Counted from the stretch's first letter, positions 1 through 10,000 are shown. The stretch: 64,000 nucleotides of DNA from JACMQX01 sp040385105 (GCA_040385105.1 JAZKHY010000025.1:34396-98395); one strand, 5' to 3'. Notes: a model not told the origin generated them from the sequence alone. Translations and numbers: made by a program.

Positions 1-148
1 GGTGAACAGGCGCGGTGGCAAGGTCACGGTGGTTCACCTGCCTGAGCTGGGCATTCGCGGCAATACGCACTTTCCGTTTTCGGACCTGAACAACCTGGAC
101 GTTGCGGACCTGATGTTCGGGTTCCTGAAGACAAACGGTCTTGATTGA
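1..148 (+). CDS. Alpha/beta hydrolase, C-terminal fragment (5' end outside window)
   Basis: This reading frame is open from the window edge and stops with TGA at 146-148; only about 48 residues are visible. They contain VTVVHLPELGIRGNTHFPF and end in FGFLKTNGLD. A late glycine-asparagine-threonine-histidine step followed by a short helix is typical of the end of secreted alpha/beta hydrolases, where the histidine closes the catalytic triad. The next gene on the same strand, 53 bases on, encodes a secreted carboxymuconolactone-decarboxylase-like protein, so the two may be co-transcribed. The family call is inferred from the tail alone. Confidence 0.5.
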   Translation, partial: VNRRGGKVTVVHLPELGIRGNTHFPFSDLNNLDVADLMFGFLKTNGLD

Positions 149-201
149 AACAGACGTTGATGCAGACACAGCCACGTCAATAACTTCCGGAGGATTCAAC
201 C

Positions 202-972
202 ATGACCTGCACACCCGACAAACACCACCGCACCATCACCCTGACGGGCATAGCCCTCGCCCTGGGGCTTGCGCTCGCACCGGCATGCGCCCAGGACATC
301 ACGCCGCGTCCTGCAGCCAGCCCGGCGGCGACCAGCGATACGCTGTCCGCCCGGCAGCAGGCGATTGCCCCGATCGCGGCCTTCATGGCGTCGAGCGACA
401 TGACCCGGCTCAACGCCGCACTGAACCAGGGCCTGGACGCAGGCCTGAGCATCAGCGAGGCGAAGGAAATCCTGGTACAGCTCTACGCCTATGTCGGCTT
501 CCCGCGCAGCCTCAATGCCCTGACCGAATTGATGAAGGTGGTGGAAGCGCGCAAGCAGCGTGGCATCCAGGACGCGCCGGGCCGTGAACCCGGCCGCGCC
601 ATCCCCACGGGTGATGCGTTGCTGGCGGCGGGCAAGGCCAACCAGACCCGCATTTCCGGTGGGCCGGTCCAGGGCCCGGTGTTCGACTTTGCGCCCGTCA
701 TCAACCAGTTCCTGCAAGCCCACTTGTTCGGCGACATCTTCGAACGCGACAACCTTGACTGGCAAAGCCGCGAACTGGCTACCGTCGGTGCACTGGCTGC
801 AACCCCTGGCGCCGAGGCGCAACTGCTCTCGCACATGCGCGCCAGCATGCGGGTCGGCCTGACCGCCGGTCAACTGAGGCAACTGACGCAAGTGTTGGCC
901 GACCGTGGAGATGATCAAGCGGCTTCGCGGGCGCGTGAGGCACTGAATCGCGCTCTGGCTCCGGCACGCTGA
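202..972 (+). CDS. Exported carboxymuconolactone decarboxylase (CMD) family protein
   Basis: 256 residues. The ATG at 202 follows GGAGGA at 189-194. Residues 1-30 form a signal peptide (TGIALALGLALAPACA, cleavage likely before QD), so the product should be periplasmic. Two CMD-like helical repeats follow: one around residues 50-115 (LNAGLDAGLSISEAKEILVQLY-like pattern with YVGFPRSLNAL) and one around 170-245 (WQSRELATVGALAATPGAE). The usual AhpD-type CxxC redox pair is absent, so a peroxidase role is unlikely. CMD-family proteins with leader peptides commonly sit beside alpha/beta hydrolases; the substrate here cannot be read from sequence. Confidence 0.75.
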   Translation: MTCTPDKHHRTITLTGIALALGLALAPACAQDITPRPAASPAATSDTLSARQQAIAPIAAFMASSDMTRLNAALNQGLDAGLSISEAKEILVQLYAYVGFPRSLNALTELMKVVEARKQRGIQDAPGREPGRAIPTGDALLAAGKANQTRISGGPVQGPVFDFAPVINQFLQAHLFGDIFERDNLDWQSRELATVGALAATPGAEAQLLSHMRASMRVGLTAGQLRQLTQVLADRGDDQAASRAREALNRALAPAR

Positions 973-978
973 GTACCG

Positions 979-1716
979 CTACGAAGCGCGCAAGCCCTCT
1001 ACCGCATCGCGCAAATCCTTCGCCCAAGCCCTGCGGTCACGCCCGTCTGCCGTCTGAGGCGCACCATAGGTGACGACAGCCGCCAGGCGCGGCGCGGTCA
1101 GTGTTCGCCAGATGGACCCGATCAGGGTGTCGTCGCCGATGTAGTTCGGCGCGCCGCTGTATTCACCCGTCGCCGCATCCACAAACTTCAGCGCAATCGG
1201 CTGCACCGGTGCCTCGGCCGAGATGGCGGCCTGGATCAGGTTGGCATGGAAGGGCAGCAGCGCGAGGCCGTCGCTGGTGGTGCCCTCGGGGAAGACGGCC
1301 ACCACTTCGCCCGCGCGCAGACTGTCGGCCATGTGGTGCACCACGCGCATCGCGTCGCGCCGCGACTCGCGCTCGATGTACAGCGTGCCTGCGCCGGTGG
1401 CCAGCATGCCGACCAGCGGCCAGTGCTTCATGTCGGCCTTGGCCACAAAACGGCAGTAGCGCGCGGAATGCATCACCACGATGTCCAGCCACGAGATGTG
1501 GTTGGCCACCAGCAGCATCGGCCCGGAGGCACAGGGCGCGCCCTTGACCACGAGCTCGATGTCCATGATGGCGAGCATGCGTGCCGCCCACACCGTCACA
1601 CGCGCCTCACGCTGCGCCGTGGTGAGCGCCGGGAATCGCAGCCAGATGGTCAGCAGGCCGCTGATGGCATGGCCGGTGCCGCGCACGAGCTTGCCGGCAG
1701 CCCGCAGCAGTTTCAT
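979..1716 (-). CDS. plsC: 1-acyl-sn-glycerol-3-phosphate acyltransferase (PlsC family)
   Basis: 245 residues. The lysophospholipid acyltransferase motifs are visible: NHISWLD (NHx4D catalytic motif, about residue 72) and FPEGTTS (about residue 145), with a hydrophobic N-terminal segment for the inner membrane. It transfers an acyl group to lysophosphatidate in phospholipid synthesis, or acts on a related lyso-lipid. Its start overlaps the stop of the upstream dihydroorotase-family gene by 4 bases, making it the last gene of the yqgE-ruvX-pyrR-pyrB-pyrC' run. The exact acyl acceptor is not determined by sequence. Confidence 0.85.
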   Translation of the reverse strand: MKLLRAAGKLVRGTGHAISGLLTIWLRFPALTTAQREARVTVWAARMLAIMDIELVVKGAPCASGPMLLVANHISWLDIVVMHSARYCRFVAKADMKHWPLVGMLATGAGTLYIERESRRDAMRVVHHMADSLRAGEVVAVFPEGTTSDGLALLPFHANLIQAAISAEAPVQPIALKFVDAATGEYSGAPNYIGDDTLIGSIWRTLTAPRLAAVVTYGAPQTADGRDRRAWAKDLRDAVEGLRAS

Positions 1717-3038
1717 GCGCCGGGGCCTTCTCCGCCCCCCTCCCTGCCTGCCTCCCAGGCCACCTGCCCGCCCACGATGGTCCAGCGCACGCGGCCCGGC
1801 AGCTCGTAGCCGGAGAACGGCGTGTGCTTGCCCTGGCTGCGCAGGGCGCCAGGTTCAACAGCCCATTCGCCCTGCGGGTCGAACACGCACAGGTCGGCCA
1901 CGCCGCCCTCGACGAGCTGGCCCGCGCTGGCCTGCAGCGTGCCCAGCGCCGCGCCCAGCACACGCGCCGGTTCGCTGGTGAGCACCGCCAGTGCGCGGGT
2001 GAGGCCGGTGCCGCTTTCCTGGCCCCACTTGAGTGCCAGGCTCAGCAGCAGCTCCAGCCCGGTGGCACCGGGCTCGGCCTCGGCGAAAGGCAGGGTCTTG
2101 GCATCTTCATCGACCGGCGTGTGGTCAGACACGAGTGCGTCGATGGTGCCGTCGGCCAGGCCCTCGCGCAGCGCGTCGCGGTCACGCTGCTGGCGCAGTG
2201 GCGGCGACAGGCGGGCGCGGCTGTCAAAGTAGCCGATGTCGGCATCGGTCAGGTGCAGCGAGTTGATGCTCACATCGCAGGTGACATTGAGGCCTTCATC
2301 CTTCGCCTGGCGCACCAGCGCCACACCGGCTGCGCTGCTGATGCGGCACAGGTGGACACGCGCGCCGGTGGCACGCATCAGCTCGAAGATGGTGTGCAGC
2401 GCAATCGTCTCCGCCATCACCGGCACGCCCGACAGGCCCAGCCGCGTCGCCAGGGGCCCGCTGGCGGCGACGCCGGTGCCCAGGTAAATTTCCTGCGGGC
2501 GCAACCAGACGGTGTAGCCGAAGGTGGTGGCGTATTGCAGCGCGCGCTGCATGACCTGCGTGTTGACCAGCGGCACCTCGGCCTGGCTGAAGCCGACGCA
2601 GCCGGCCTCGGTCAGCTCCACCATCTCGGTGAGGATCTCGCCTTCGAGCTTGCGGGTGAGCGCACCCAGCGGGAACACCCGCGCCTGGTGCAGTTTCTCG
2701 GCCCGGAACTTGAGCATTTCAACCAGGCCCGGCTCGTCGAGCACCGGGTCGGTGTCGGGCGGGCAGACAAGGCTGGTGACGCCGCCTGCTACCGCCGCGG
2801 CCATTTCGCTCTCGAGCATGCCTTCATGCTCGTGGCCGGGCTCGCGCAGCCGCGCTGCCAGGTCCACCAGGCCGGGCGCAACGATGCAGCCGGTGGCGTC
2901 AATGACCTTGTTGGGCGTGAAGTCCGCCGCGATGCGGCCGATGGCGATGATGCGGCCGGCCGCCAGCGCGACGTCGCAGACGCTGTCGAGGTTGGATGCC
3001 GGGTCGATGACGCGGCCGTTCTTGATGAGGATTTTCAT
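1713..3038 (-). CDS. pyrC: Dihydroorotase-family protein, PyrC'/PyrX type, lacking metal ligands (pseudo-dihydroorotase)
   Basis: 441 residues with full-length class I dihydroorotase architecture, but the N-terminal metal site is destroyed: where active enzymes have DMHVHLREPG this protein has DLAARLREPG, so both histidines of HxH are gone. The downstream TPHH ligand region reads VSINSLHLTD and the SDHAPH site reads SDHTPVD. In Pseudomonas a similarly inactive PyrC' is needed as the structural partner of PyrB in a dodecameric aspartate carbamoyltransferase, and the gene here overlaps pyrB by 4 bases. I infer a structural rather than catalytic role; an active pyrC should lie elsewhere in the genome. 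Confidence 0.85.
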   Translation of the reverse strand: MKILIKNGRVIDPASNLDSVCDVALAAGRIIAIGRIAADFTPNKVIDATGCIVAPGLVDLAARLREPGHEHEGMLESEMAAAVAGGVTSLVCPPDTDPVLDEPGLVEMLKFRAEKLHQARVFPLGALTRKLEGEILTEMVELTEAGCVGFSQAEVPLVNTQVMQRALQYATTFGYTVWLRPQEIYLGTGVAASGPLATRLGLSGVPVMAETIALHTIFELMRATGARVHLCRISSAAGVALVRQAKDEGLNVTCDVSINSLHLTDADIGYFDSRARLSPPLRQQRDRDALREGLADGTIDALVSDHTPVDEDAKTLPFAEAEPGATGLELLLSLALKWGQESGTGLTRALAVLTSEPARVLGAALGTLQASAGQLVEGGVADLCVFDPQGEWAVEPGALRSQGKHTPFSGYELPGRVRWTIVGGQVAWEAGREGGGEGPGA

Positions 3039-3997
3039 GCTTCGTTTCCAGCGACGATGCCCATGACTGCCATTCTTACTGCGATGCCGAACGTCACCTG
3101 CGGCAGGATCACGCTCTGCTTGCCATCCACCACCGCCGAGTCAATTTCCACGCCCCGGTTGATCGGCCCCGGATGCATCACGATGGCGTCGGGCCGGGCC
3201 AGCTGCAGCTTCTCGGGCGTGAGGCCGTAGCTCTTGAAGAACTCCTGGCTGGACGGCAGCAGCGCGCCGCTCATGCGCTCGTTCTGAAGCCGCAGCATGA
3301 TGATCACGTCGCAGCCGCGGATGCCCTCCTCCAGCGTGTGGCATACCCGCACGCCCATCTGCGCCATGTCGCCGGGCACCAGCGTCTTGGGGCCGACCAC
3401 GCGCACTTCGGCGCAGCCGAGGGTGGTGAGTGCATGGATGTCGGAGCGGGCCACGCGCGAATGCAGCACGTCGCCGACGATGGCCACCGTGAGGTTGCTG
3501 AAGTCCTTCTTGTAGTGGCGGATGGTATACATGTCCAGCAGGCCCTGCGTCGGGTGCGCATGGCGACCGTCGCCGGCATTGATGACATGCACATGCGGCG
3601 CCACATGCTGGGCGATCAGGTAGGGTGCGCCCGACTCGCTGTGCCGCACCACGAAGATGTCGGCCGCCATGGCCGACAGGTTGGCGATCGTGTCCAGCAG
3701 CGACTCGCCCTTGGAAGCGGATGAGCGGGCAATGTCCAGGTTGATCACGTCGGCCGAGAGGCGCTTGGCGGCGATCTCGAAGGTGGTGCGGGTGCGGGTG
3801 GAGTTCTCGAAGAACAGGTTGAACACGCTCTTGCCGCGCAGCAGCGGCACCTTCTTGACCTCGCGGTCGTTCACGCTGGTGAAGTTGGCCGCCGTGTCCA
3901 GGATGTGGGTGATGATGTCGCGCGGCAGCCCTTCAATGGACAGCAGGTGGACGAGTTCGCCGTTCTTGTTGAGCTGGGGGTTGCGTTTGTAGAGCAT
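3035..3997 (-). CDS. pyrB: Aspartate carbamoyltransferase catalytic subunit
   Basis: 320 residues from the ATG at 3997 (MLYKRNPQLNKNGELVHLLS). The upstream in-frame extension is out-of-frame pyrR sequence and was rejected. Carbamoyl-phosphate binding loop FFENSTRTRTTFE lies at about residues 64-76, and HPTQGLLD and MHPGPINRGVEI mark the aspartate domain. It catalyses the first committed step of pyrimidine synthesis, carbamoyl phosphate plus aspartate to N-carbamoylaspartate. No pyrI is present; the adjacent inactive dihydroorotase homologue is the probable structural partner. pyrR lies 7 bases upstream. Confidence 0.96.
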   Translation of the reverse strand: MLYKRNPQLNKNGELVHLLSIEGLPRDIITHILDTAANFTSVNDREVKKVPLLRGKSVFNLFFENSTRTRTTFEIAAKRLSADVINLDIARSSASKGESLLDTIANLSAMAADIFVVRHSESGAPYLIAQHVAPHVHVINAGDGRHAHPTQGLLDMYTIRHYKKDFSNLTVAIVGDVLHSRVARSDIHALTTLGCAEVRVVGPKTLVPGDMAQMGVRVCHTLEEGIRGCDVIIMLRLQNERMSGALLPSSQEFFKSYGLTPEKLQLARPDAIVMHPGPINRGVEIDSAVVDGKQSVILPQVTFGIAVRMAVMGIVAGNEA

Positions 3998-4004
3998 GCT
4001 TTCC

Positions 4005-4526
4005 TCAGAGGCTTTCCAGGTTGAAGCTGAACACACCGTCATCGTCGCGCGCCAGTGCCAGCTGGCCGGTGGCGGGCAGCACCACGCGGGCGGCGGCAAA
4101 GTCGGCCTGGATGGGCAGCTCGCGCCCGCCGCGGTCCACCAGCACCGCCAGCCTGACGCTGCCGGGGCGGCCGTAGTCGAACAGTTCATTGAGCACGGCG
4201 CGGATGGTGCGGCCGGTGTAGAGCACGTCGTCCAGCACGATGATGTCGGCACCGTTCACGTCAAACGGCAGCATGGTCTGGCCGCCGGACGACAGGCCGC
4301 GCTGGGCGAAGTCGTCCCGGTGCATGGCGGAAGAGATCACGCCGGGCTCGTCGGCCAGCTGCAGGTCTTTCTGCAGCCGCTCGGCCAGCCAGGCGCCGCC
4401 GGAGGTGATGCCCACCAGCCGCGTGTCGGCGCCCAGCAGTGCCCGCACGCCGCGCAGCAGTTCCTTGTAGAGGGCCTCGGCGTCGAGTTGCAGGGGTCCG
4501 TTGCCTGGGTTGTTCGCCTGGGTCAT
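4005..4526 (-). CDS. pyrR: PyrR, pyr operon regulator / uracil phosphoribosyltransferase
   Basis: 173 residues with the type I phosphoribosyltransferase PRPP loop DIIVLDDVLYTGRT (about residues 96-109). PyrR proteins bind UMP/UTP; in Firmicutes they attenuate pyr transcription by binding mRNA, and many also have uracil phosphoribosyltransferase activity. Located directly ahead of pyrB (7-base gap) and overlapping ruvX by 4 bases. No obvious PyrR-type attenuator hairpin is visible in the tight ruvX-pyrR-pyrB junctions, so how it regulates in this organism is open. Confidence 0.92.
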   Translation of the reverse strand: MTQANNPGNGPLQLDAEALYKELLRGVRALLGADTRLVGITSGGAWLAERLQKDLQLADEPGVISSAMHRDDFAQRGLSSGGQTMLPFDVNGADIIVLDDVLYTGRTIRAVLNELFDYGRPGSVRLAVLVDRGGRELPIQADFAAARVVLPATGQLALARDDDGVFSFNLESL

Positions 4527-4939
4527 GGAAAGCTCCTGAGGAATTGTTCAAGGATGATGCAGGCCGACGCGGCGTCGGCGTCGGCAGCGCCGGCCGCCAG
4601 CGCCTCGGTGGTGCTGTAGCGCTCGTCCACCTCGTACACCGGCAGGCCGAAGCGGCCGCGCAGCTGGCGCGCGAATTTCTTCGCGCGCGCGGTGTTCTCG
4701 TGGCTCGCGCCGTCGGGGTGGAAAGGGATGCCCACCACCAGCGCGTCGGGCTGCCACTCGCGGATGCGGGCCTCCACCTGCGCAAAGCGCGCGTCGCCCT
4801 CGGCCTTGATGGTCGGCTGGCCCTGGGCGCTGCGCATCAGCCGGTTGCCCACGGCAACGCCGGTGCGCTTCAGGCCGAAGTCAAAAGCCAGAAAGGATTG
4901 GAGTTGGGAGGGTACGTCGGGAGCCGCCAGCGTGCTCAT
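4523..4939 (-). CDS. ruvX: Putative pre-16S rRNA nuclease / Holliday junction resolvase-like RuvX (YqgF)
   Basis: 138 residues, the usual length. The RNase-H-like fold is signalled by FDFGLKRTGVAVGN near the N terminus (catalytic Asp), VVGIPFHPDG in the middle and the conserved YEVDERYSTTEA near residue 105. YqgF proteins process the 5' end of pre-16S rRNA and were first proposed as Holliday resolvases. The gene lies 3 bases after yqgE and overlaps pyrR by 4, so all three are one transcription unit. Confidence 0.93.
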   Translation of the reverse strand: MSTLAAPDVPSQLQSFLAFDFGLKRTGVAVGNRLMRSAQGQPTIKAEGDARFAQVEARIREWQPDALVVGIPFHPDGASHENTARAKKFARQLRGRFGLPVYEVDERYSTTEALAAGAADADAASACIILEQFLRSFP

Positions 4940-4942
4940 GCT

Positions 4943-5542
4943 TCACGCGTGCCCGGCATCCGGGGAAATCATCCAGGCCTCAAGGCCCAGCAGCTTGAGC
5001 GCCCTGGCATAGCGCTGCTCGACCGGCGTGTCGAAGATGACGTCGATGTCCGCGCCGACGGTCAGCCAGCTGTTCTCGGCCAGCTCCGACTCCAGCTGGC
5101 CCTCGCCCCAGGCCGAGTAGCCCAGCGACACCAGCACCTTGCGCGGGCCGGAGCCGGTGGACAGCGCCTCCAGCACGTCCTTGGAGGTGGTCATTTCCAG
5201 GCCGCCGGGGATGGTCATGGTCGAGGCATAGACCGATTCGTTGGACTTGGCGTCGCCGGCGAAGATGGGCTCATGCAGGACAAAGCCGCGCTCGGTCTGC
5301 ACCGGGCCGCCCTGGAACACGGGGATGTTGGACAGGTCCTCGCGGCGCAGCGGCAGCTCGACCTTGTCGAACAGGTTCTTGAGGTTGATGTCGCTGGGTT
5401 TGTTGATGACCAGGCCCAGCGCACCGCGCTCGCTGTGCTCGCACAGGTAAACCACGCTGTGGGCGAAAGCCTCGTCTTCCAGCCCCGGCATCGCGATCAG
5501 GAAGTGATGCGTGAGGTTGATGGGAGCAGAATCAGGAGGCAT
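4943..5542 (-). CDS. YqgE/AlgH family protein (DUF179)
   Basis: 199 residues. Typical DUF179 signatures include LTHHFLIAMPGLEDEAFAHSV at the N terminus, YLCEHSERGALGLVINKP, FQGGPVQTERGFVLH and LGYSAWGEGQLESEL. The biochemical function of the family is unknown; it is almost always next to ruvX, as here. It is the first gene of the minus-strand pyrimidine operon and is divergent from the photolyase gene, so the promoter should lie in the 71 bases between them. Confidence 0.92.
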   Translation of the reverse strand: MPPDSAPINLTHHFLIAMPGLEDEAFAHSVVYLCEHSERGALGLVINKPSDINLKNLFDKVELPLRREDLSNIPVFQGGPVQTERGFVLHEPIFAGDAKSNESVYASTMTIPGGLEMTTSKDVLEALSTGSGPRKVLVSLGYSAWGEGQLESELAENSWLTVGADIDVIFDTPVEQRYARALKLLGLEAWMISPDAGHA

Positions 5543-5613
5543 GGTTTAAATTTTACTCCCCGGCGGGCAATGGGCGCCGCCGGCAACAACCGCCGCACCG
5601 GATTGGATTGGAA

Positions 5614-7083
5614 ATGGACAAGACTTATGCCCGCGGGCTGATGTGGTTCCGGCGCGACCTGCGCTGCGAAGACAATGCGGCGCTGTACCACGCGCTCAAG
5701 TCCTGCGGCCAGGTCTGGTGCGTGTTTGTCCTTGACCAGGACATCCTGGACAGCCTGCCCCGGGCCGACCGGCGGGTGGAATTCATCCGCGAGACGCTGG
5801 TGGAGCTGGATGCGGCGCTCAAGGCGCTGGCCGGAAACGAAGGCACCGGGCTGATCGTGCGCCATGCCGTGGCGGCGGCGGAGATTCCGCGGCTGGCGCA
5901 TGAGCTGGGCGTGCAGGCCGTGTTTGCCAACCACGACTATGAGCCCGGGGCCATCGCGCGGGATGCCGGCGTGTTTGGCGCTTTGGCTGACGAGGGCGTA
6001 GCCTTCCGCACCTGGAAGGACCAGGTGATCTTCGAGCGCGACGAGGTGCTCACCCAGACCGGCAAGCCCTACGGCGTTTTCACGCCCTACAAGAACGCCT
6101 GGCTCAAGAAGGTCGATGCCTTCTACCTCAAGCCCTACCCGGTTGAAAAATACGCTGCGGCGCTGGAGGTAGTGCCCGCAGCGCATCTTCATGCCGTGCC
6201 GTCGCTGGGCGACATCGGCTTTGAAAAAACCAACCTCTCGGCCCTGAAGATCCCGGCGGGCGCCGGCGGCGCACAGGCCCTGCTGGCCGACTTCCTGGAG
6301 CGCATCGACGACTACGGCAACACGCGCGACTTTCCTGCCGTGAAGGGGCCCAGCTACCTGAGCGTGCACCTGCGTTTTGGCACGGTGTCGATCCGGCAGC
6401 TGGCCGCCACCGCCCACCAGCGCGCGCAAGGCGGCAGCCATGGCGCGGCCGTGTGGCTGGGTGAGCTGATATGGCGCGACTTTTACTTCCAGATCCTGTA
6501 CCACCACCCGCATGTGCAGGGGCATGCCTTCAAGCCCGAATACGACAAAATCAAATGGGAGCACGGCAAGCATGGCGATGCGCTGTTCGCCGCCTGGTGC
6601 GAGGGCCGCACCGGCTACCCGCTGGTGGATGCCGCCATGGCACAGATCAACCAGAGCGGCTACATGCACAACCGGCTGCGCATGGTGGTGGCCAGCTTCC
6701 TGACCAAGGACCTCGGCATCGACTGGCGGCGCGGCGAGGCGTACTTTGCGCTGCACCTGAACGACTTCGACCTGTCGGCCAACAACGGCGGCTGGCAGTG
6801 GGCCAGCTCCAGCGGCTGCGATGCGCAGCCGTACTTCCGCATCTTCAACCCGGTGAGCCAGAGCGAGAAGTTTGACGCCGAAGGCAAGTTCATCCGCCGC
6901 TACCTGCCGCAGCTGGCCGGCCTGCCCAATGCGGCGCTGCATGCGCCGTGGACGGCCGACCCGATCGAGCTGCTGTCAGCGGGAGTTGAGCTCGGGAAGA
7001 ACTACCCCGAGCGAATCGTCAAGCATGACGAGGCAAGGGAAAAGACCCTCGCGCGTTACGCGGTGGTGAAGAAGCCCGGGTGA
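5614..7083 (+). CDS. phrB: Deoxyribodipyrimidine photolyase (class I CPD photolyase)
   Basis: About 489 residues from the ATG at 5614; a TTG two codons upstream is also possible. The N-terminal antenna domain begins GLMWFRRDLRCEDNAAL, and the C-terminal FAD domain carries GELIWRDFY, YPLVDAAM, NRLRMVVASFLTKDL, the active-site NNGGWQW and DAQPYFRIFNP. It uses blue light and reduced FAD to split cyclobutane pyrimidine dimers. The full set of CPD photolyase motifs argues against a cryptochrome. Monocistronic; its stop is only 15 bases from the convergent chpA stop. Confidence 0.95.
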   Translation: MDKTYARGLMWFRRDLRCEDNAALYHALKSCGQVWCVFVLDQDILDSLPRADRRVEFIRETLVELDAALKALAGNEGTGLIVRHAVAAAEIPRLAHELGVQAVFANHDYEPGAIARDAGVFGALADEGVAFRTWKDQVIFERDEVLTQTGKPYGVFTPYKNAWLKKVDAFYLKPYPVEKYAAALEVVPAAHLHAVPSLGDIGFEKTNLSALKIPAGAGGAQALLADFLERIDDYGNTRDFPAVKGPSYLSVHLRFGTVSIRQLAATAHQRAQGGSHGAAVWLGELIWRDFYFQILYHHPHVQGHAFKPEYDKIKWEHGKHGDALFAAWCEGRTGYPLVDAAMAQINQSGYMHNRLRMVVASFLTKDLGIDWRRGEAYFALHLNDFDLSANNGGWQWASSSGCDAQPYFRIFNPVSQSEKFDAEGKFIRRYLPQLAGLPNAALHAPWTADPIELLSAGVELGKNYPERIVKHDEAREKTLARYAVVKKPG

Positions 7084-7098
7084 CGGAACAGGGCGGGC

Positions 7099-10000
7099 CT
7101 ACTCTGCGGTTTCGACCGAGCAGTAATGCCGCACCAGGCTCAGCAGTTCTTCTTCAGAGTACGGCTTGCCAAGGTAGTTGTTGACGCCCAACTCCATGGC
7201 ATGCTCGCGGTGCTTCTCGGCAATGCGCGAGGTGATCATGATGATGGGCAGGGCGGCCAGGCGCGCGTCGCCGCGGATGTTGCGGGCCAGGTCGAAGCCG
7301 TCCATGCGCGGCATCTCGATGTCTGACAGCACCACCGTGGGCAGCTCTTCCTGCAGCCGCTCCAGGGCCTGCAGGCCGTCGGCCGCCAGGGCCACGCGGT
7401 AGCCTTCGCGCTGCAGCAGGCGCTGCGTGACGCGGCGCACGGTGATGGAGTCGTCAACCACCAGCACCAGCGGGATCTGCGGCACGGCTTCCACGACGGG
7501 CATGACGGCGCGGGCAGTGGCGCCCGACTGCTCCAGCACTTCGGGCTGCGCATGGTCGGCGCTCAAGGCGCGGGCCTGGTCGCCGTACACGGCTGCCAGC
7601 GCCACCGGGTTGTAGATCAGTGCCACGGCGCCCGATGCCAGCACGGTCATGCCGGCCAAGCCCGGCAGGCGCGAGAGCTGCGGCCCGAGGTTCTTCACCA
7701 CGACTTCCTGGTTGCCCAGCACTTCGTCGATGTGCATGGCCACGCGCTGCGCGGCGCTGCGGAAGATCACGACCGGAATGGTGCGGGACTGCGCCTCGGC
7801 GCTGCGCTGCGACACCTGCAGCAGCGCACCCGACCAGAAGAACGGGATCTGCTCGCCGCCGAAGTCATAGGTGCCGCTGTTGTAGGCCTGTTGCAGTTCC
7901 TTCGGTGTGGCACGGCGCACCAGCTCGACCAGGTTGGCGGGCACGCCGAACGAGAGCTTGTCGGTGCGCAGCATCACCACCTGCGTCACGGCGGTGGTCA
8001 GCGGCAGCACCAGCTTGAAGTTGGTGCCCTGCCCCTGCCGCGTGGTGGTTTCGATCCGGCCGCCCAGGGCGTTGATCTCGGAGCGCACCACGTCCATGCC
8101 GATGCCCCGGCCCGAGAGTTCGGTCACGTGGGTGGCTGTCGAGAAGCCGGGCATGAAGATCAGGTTGGCGGCGTCTGCATCGGTGACGTCGTGCCCCGGC
8201 TCGATCAGGCCCTGCGACAGGGCCTTCTCGCGGATGCGGGACAGGTTCAGGCCGGCGCCGTCGTCGCTGAACTCGACCGACACGTCGTTGCCTTCCTGGC
8301 GCAGGTTGATCAGGATGGTGCCGCTGGCGTCTTTGCCAGCGGCCTTGCGCACTTCAGGCTCCTCGATGCCGTGGGCCACGCAGTTGCGCAGCAGGTGTTC
8401 GAAGGCCGGCGTCATGCGGTCCAGCACGCCGCGGTCCATCTCGATGGAGCCGCCGGTGATGTCCAGCTTCACCTGCTTGGCCGTGTCCTTGGAGGCCTGG
8501 CGCACCACGCGGTACAGGCGCTCGGAGATGCCCTCGAACTCCACCATGCGGGTGCGCAGCAGGTCGCGCTGCAGCTCGCGGGTCTGGCGGGCCTGGGCGA
8601 TCAGGTCGTCTTCGGTTGCTTCCACCGTCCGCTGCAGGTTGCGCTGCACCGTGGCGACGTCGTTCACCGACTCGGCCATCATGCGGGTGAGTTCCTGCAC
8701 GCGGGTGAAACGGTCGAACTCCAGCGGGTCGAAGCCCTGGGCGGTGTCCTTGGCCTGCGCGAGCCGCGTCTGCATCTGCGACTCGGCCTGCAGCTCGATG
8801 TCGCGCAGCTGCGAGCGCAGGCGGTCCAGGTTGCCCGACAGGTCGCCAAGCGAACCGCGCAACTGGCCCAGCTCGGCCTCCAGGCGCGAGCGGGTGATCA
8901 TCACTTCACCGGCCTGGTTGACAAGCCGGTCCAGCAGTTGCGAGCGCACGCGCACCGCCTGGTTGGCGGCCTGGCGCACCGGGGCGAGCACGTTGGTCGC
9001 CGGCATGGCGATGAGCGCGCGGCGCGCGGCAACCTCCGCCGGCGTGGCGGTGGCACTGGCGGGGGACGCGACGGCAGGCGTCACGCGCTGGGCCGGTGAT
9101 TCCTCAATGGGCGCGGGCACCGGCTCGGGCTCGGAAGCTGCCTGCAGGTCCACCATGCGCAGCGCGTCGAACGTGGCCTGCATCGCGTCGAAGCGCACCA
9201 GCAGCGGGTCGAACTGCGAAGAGTCGAGCGACTCGGAGTCGAAGTACTCGATCTCCGACTCCATGCGGTGGGCCATTTCACCGAGCCGCAGCGCACCGGC
9301 CAGGCGGGCGCTGCCCTTGAGCGTGTGCAGTGCGCGCAGCACCTCGTCGCGGGCGCTGCGGTTGTCGGGGCGCGCGGACCACTGGCGCAGCGCGCCGCCC
9401 AGCTGCGGCAGCAGCTCGAGCGCCTCTTCCTCGAAGATCGGGAAAAGGTCGGGGTCGATGGCGTCGAAAGCGTCGATTTCGTCGTCGGCGTCGCGCACGG
9501 CTTCGCGTTCGGGCTCAGGCGCGGCCACAGTGGTGGCAGCGGGTGCGATGAAGCTGCGGGCAACCGGCTGCGCGATGGTCTGGTCGAACGCCGGCTCAGG
9601 CCGCGCAACTGGTTCGGGTTCAGTCTCGGGAGCGGCTTCGGCTACTGGCTCGGGCTCAGGCGGATGGATGATGGTGACGCTGGCTGGCGCGGCGGAGAAG
9701 TCCAGGTCGCCAAAACCGCTGGCGGATGCAAAGGTTTCAGCAGCCGGCGCTTCAGGCAGCGGCTCGCGGGCCTCCAGGTCCTTGAGTGCCTGCAGGATCC
9801 GGGCGTCGGGCTCCTTGAGGAAGCCGGCCGCAAACTGGTGCAGCAGCCGGCGGATGTCTTCGGCCGCACCGGTGAAGGCGCTGGCCTGATCCGGCGTGCC
9901 CTGCGACTGGAGCTGGGCATGCTGCAGGGCGTGCTCGAGCGCGCGTGCCATTTCAGACAGCGCGGCAAAGCCGACCGTGGCCGAGCTGCCTGCCAGCGAA

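Noticed and set aside
4522..4530. PyrR-dependent attenuator in the pyr operon
   Set aside because: ruvX, pyrR and pyrB overlap or are separated by 7 bases or fewer, leaving no room for an attenuator hairpin.
5497..6942. 481-residue minus-strand frame opposite the photolyase gene
   Set aside because: No motif, composition of an antisense frame, and the plus strand has a fully motif-supported photolyase.
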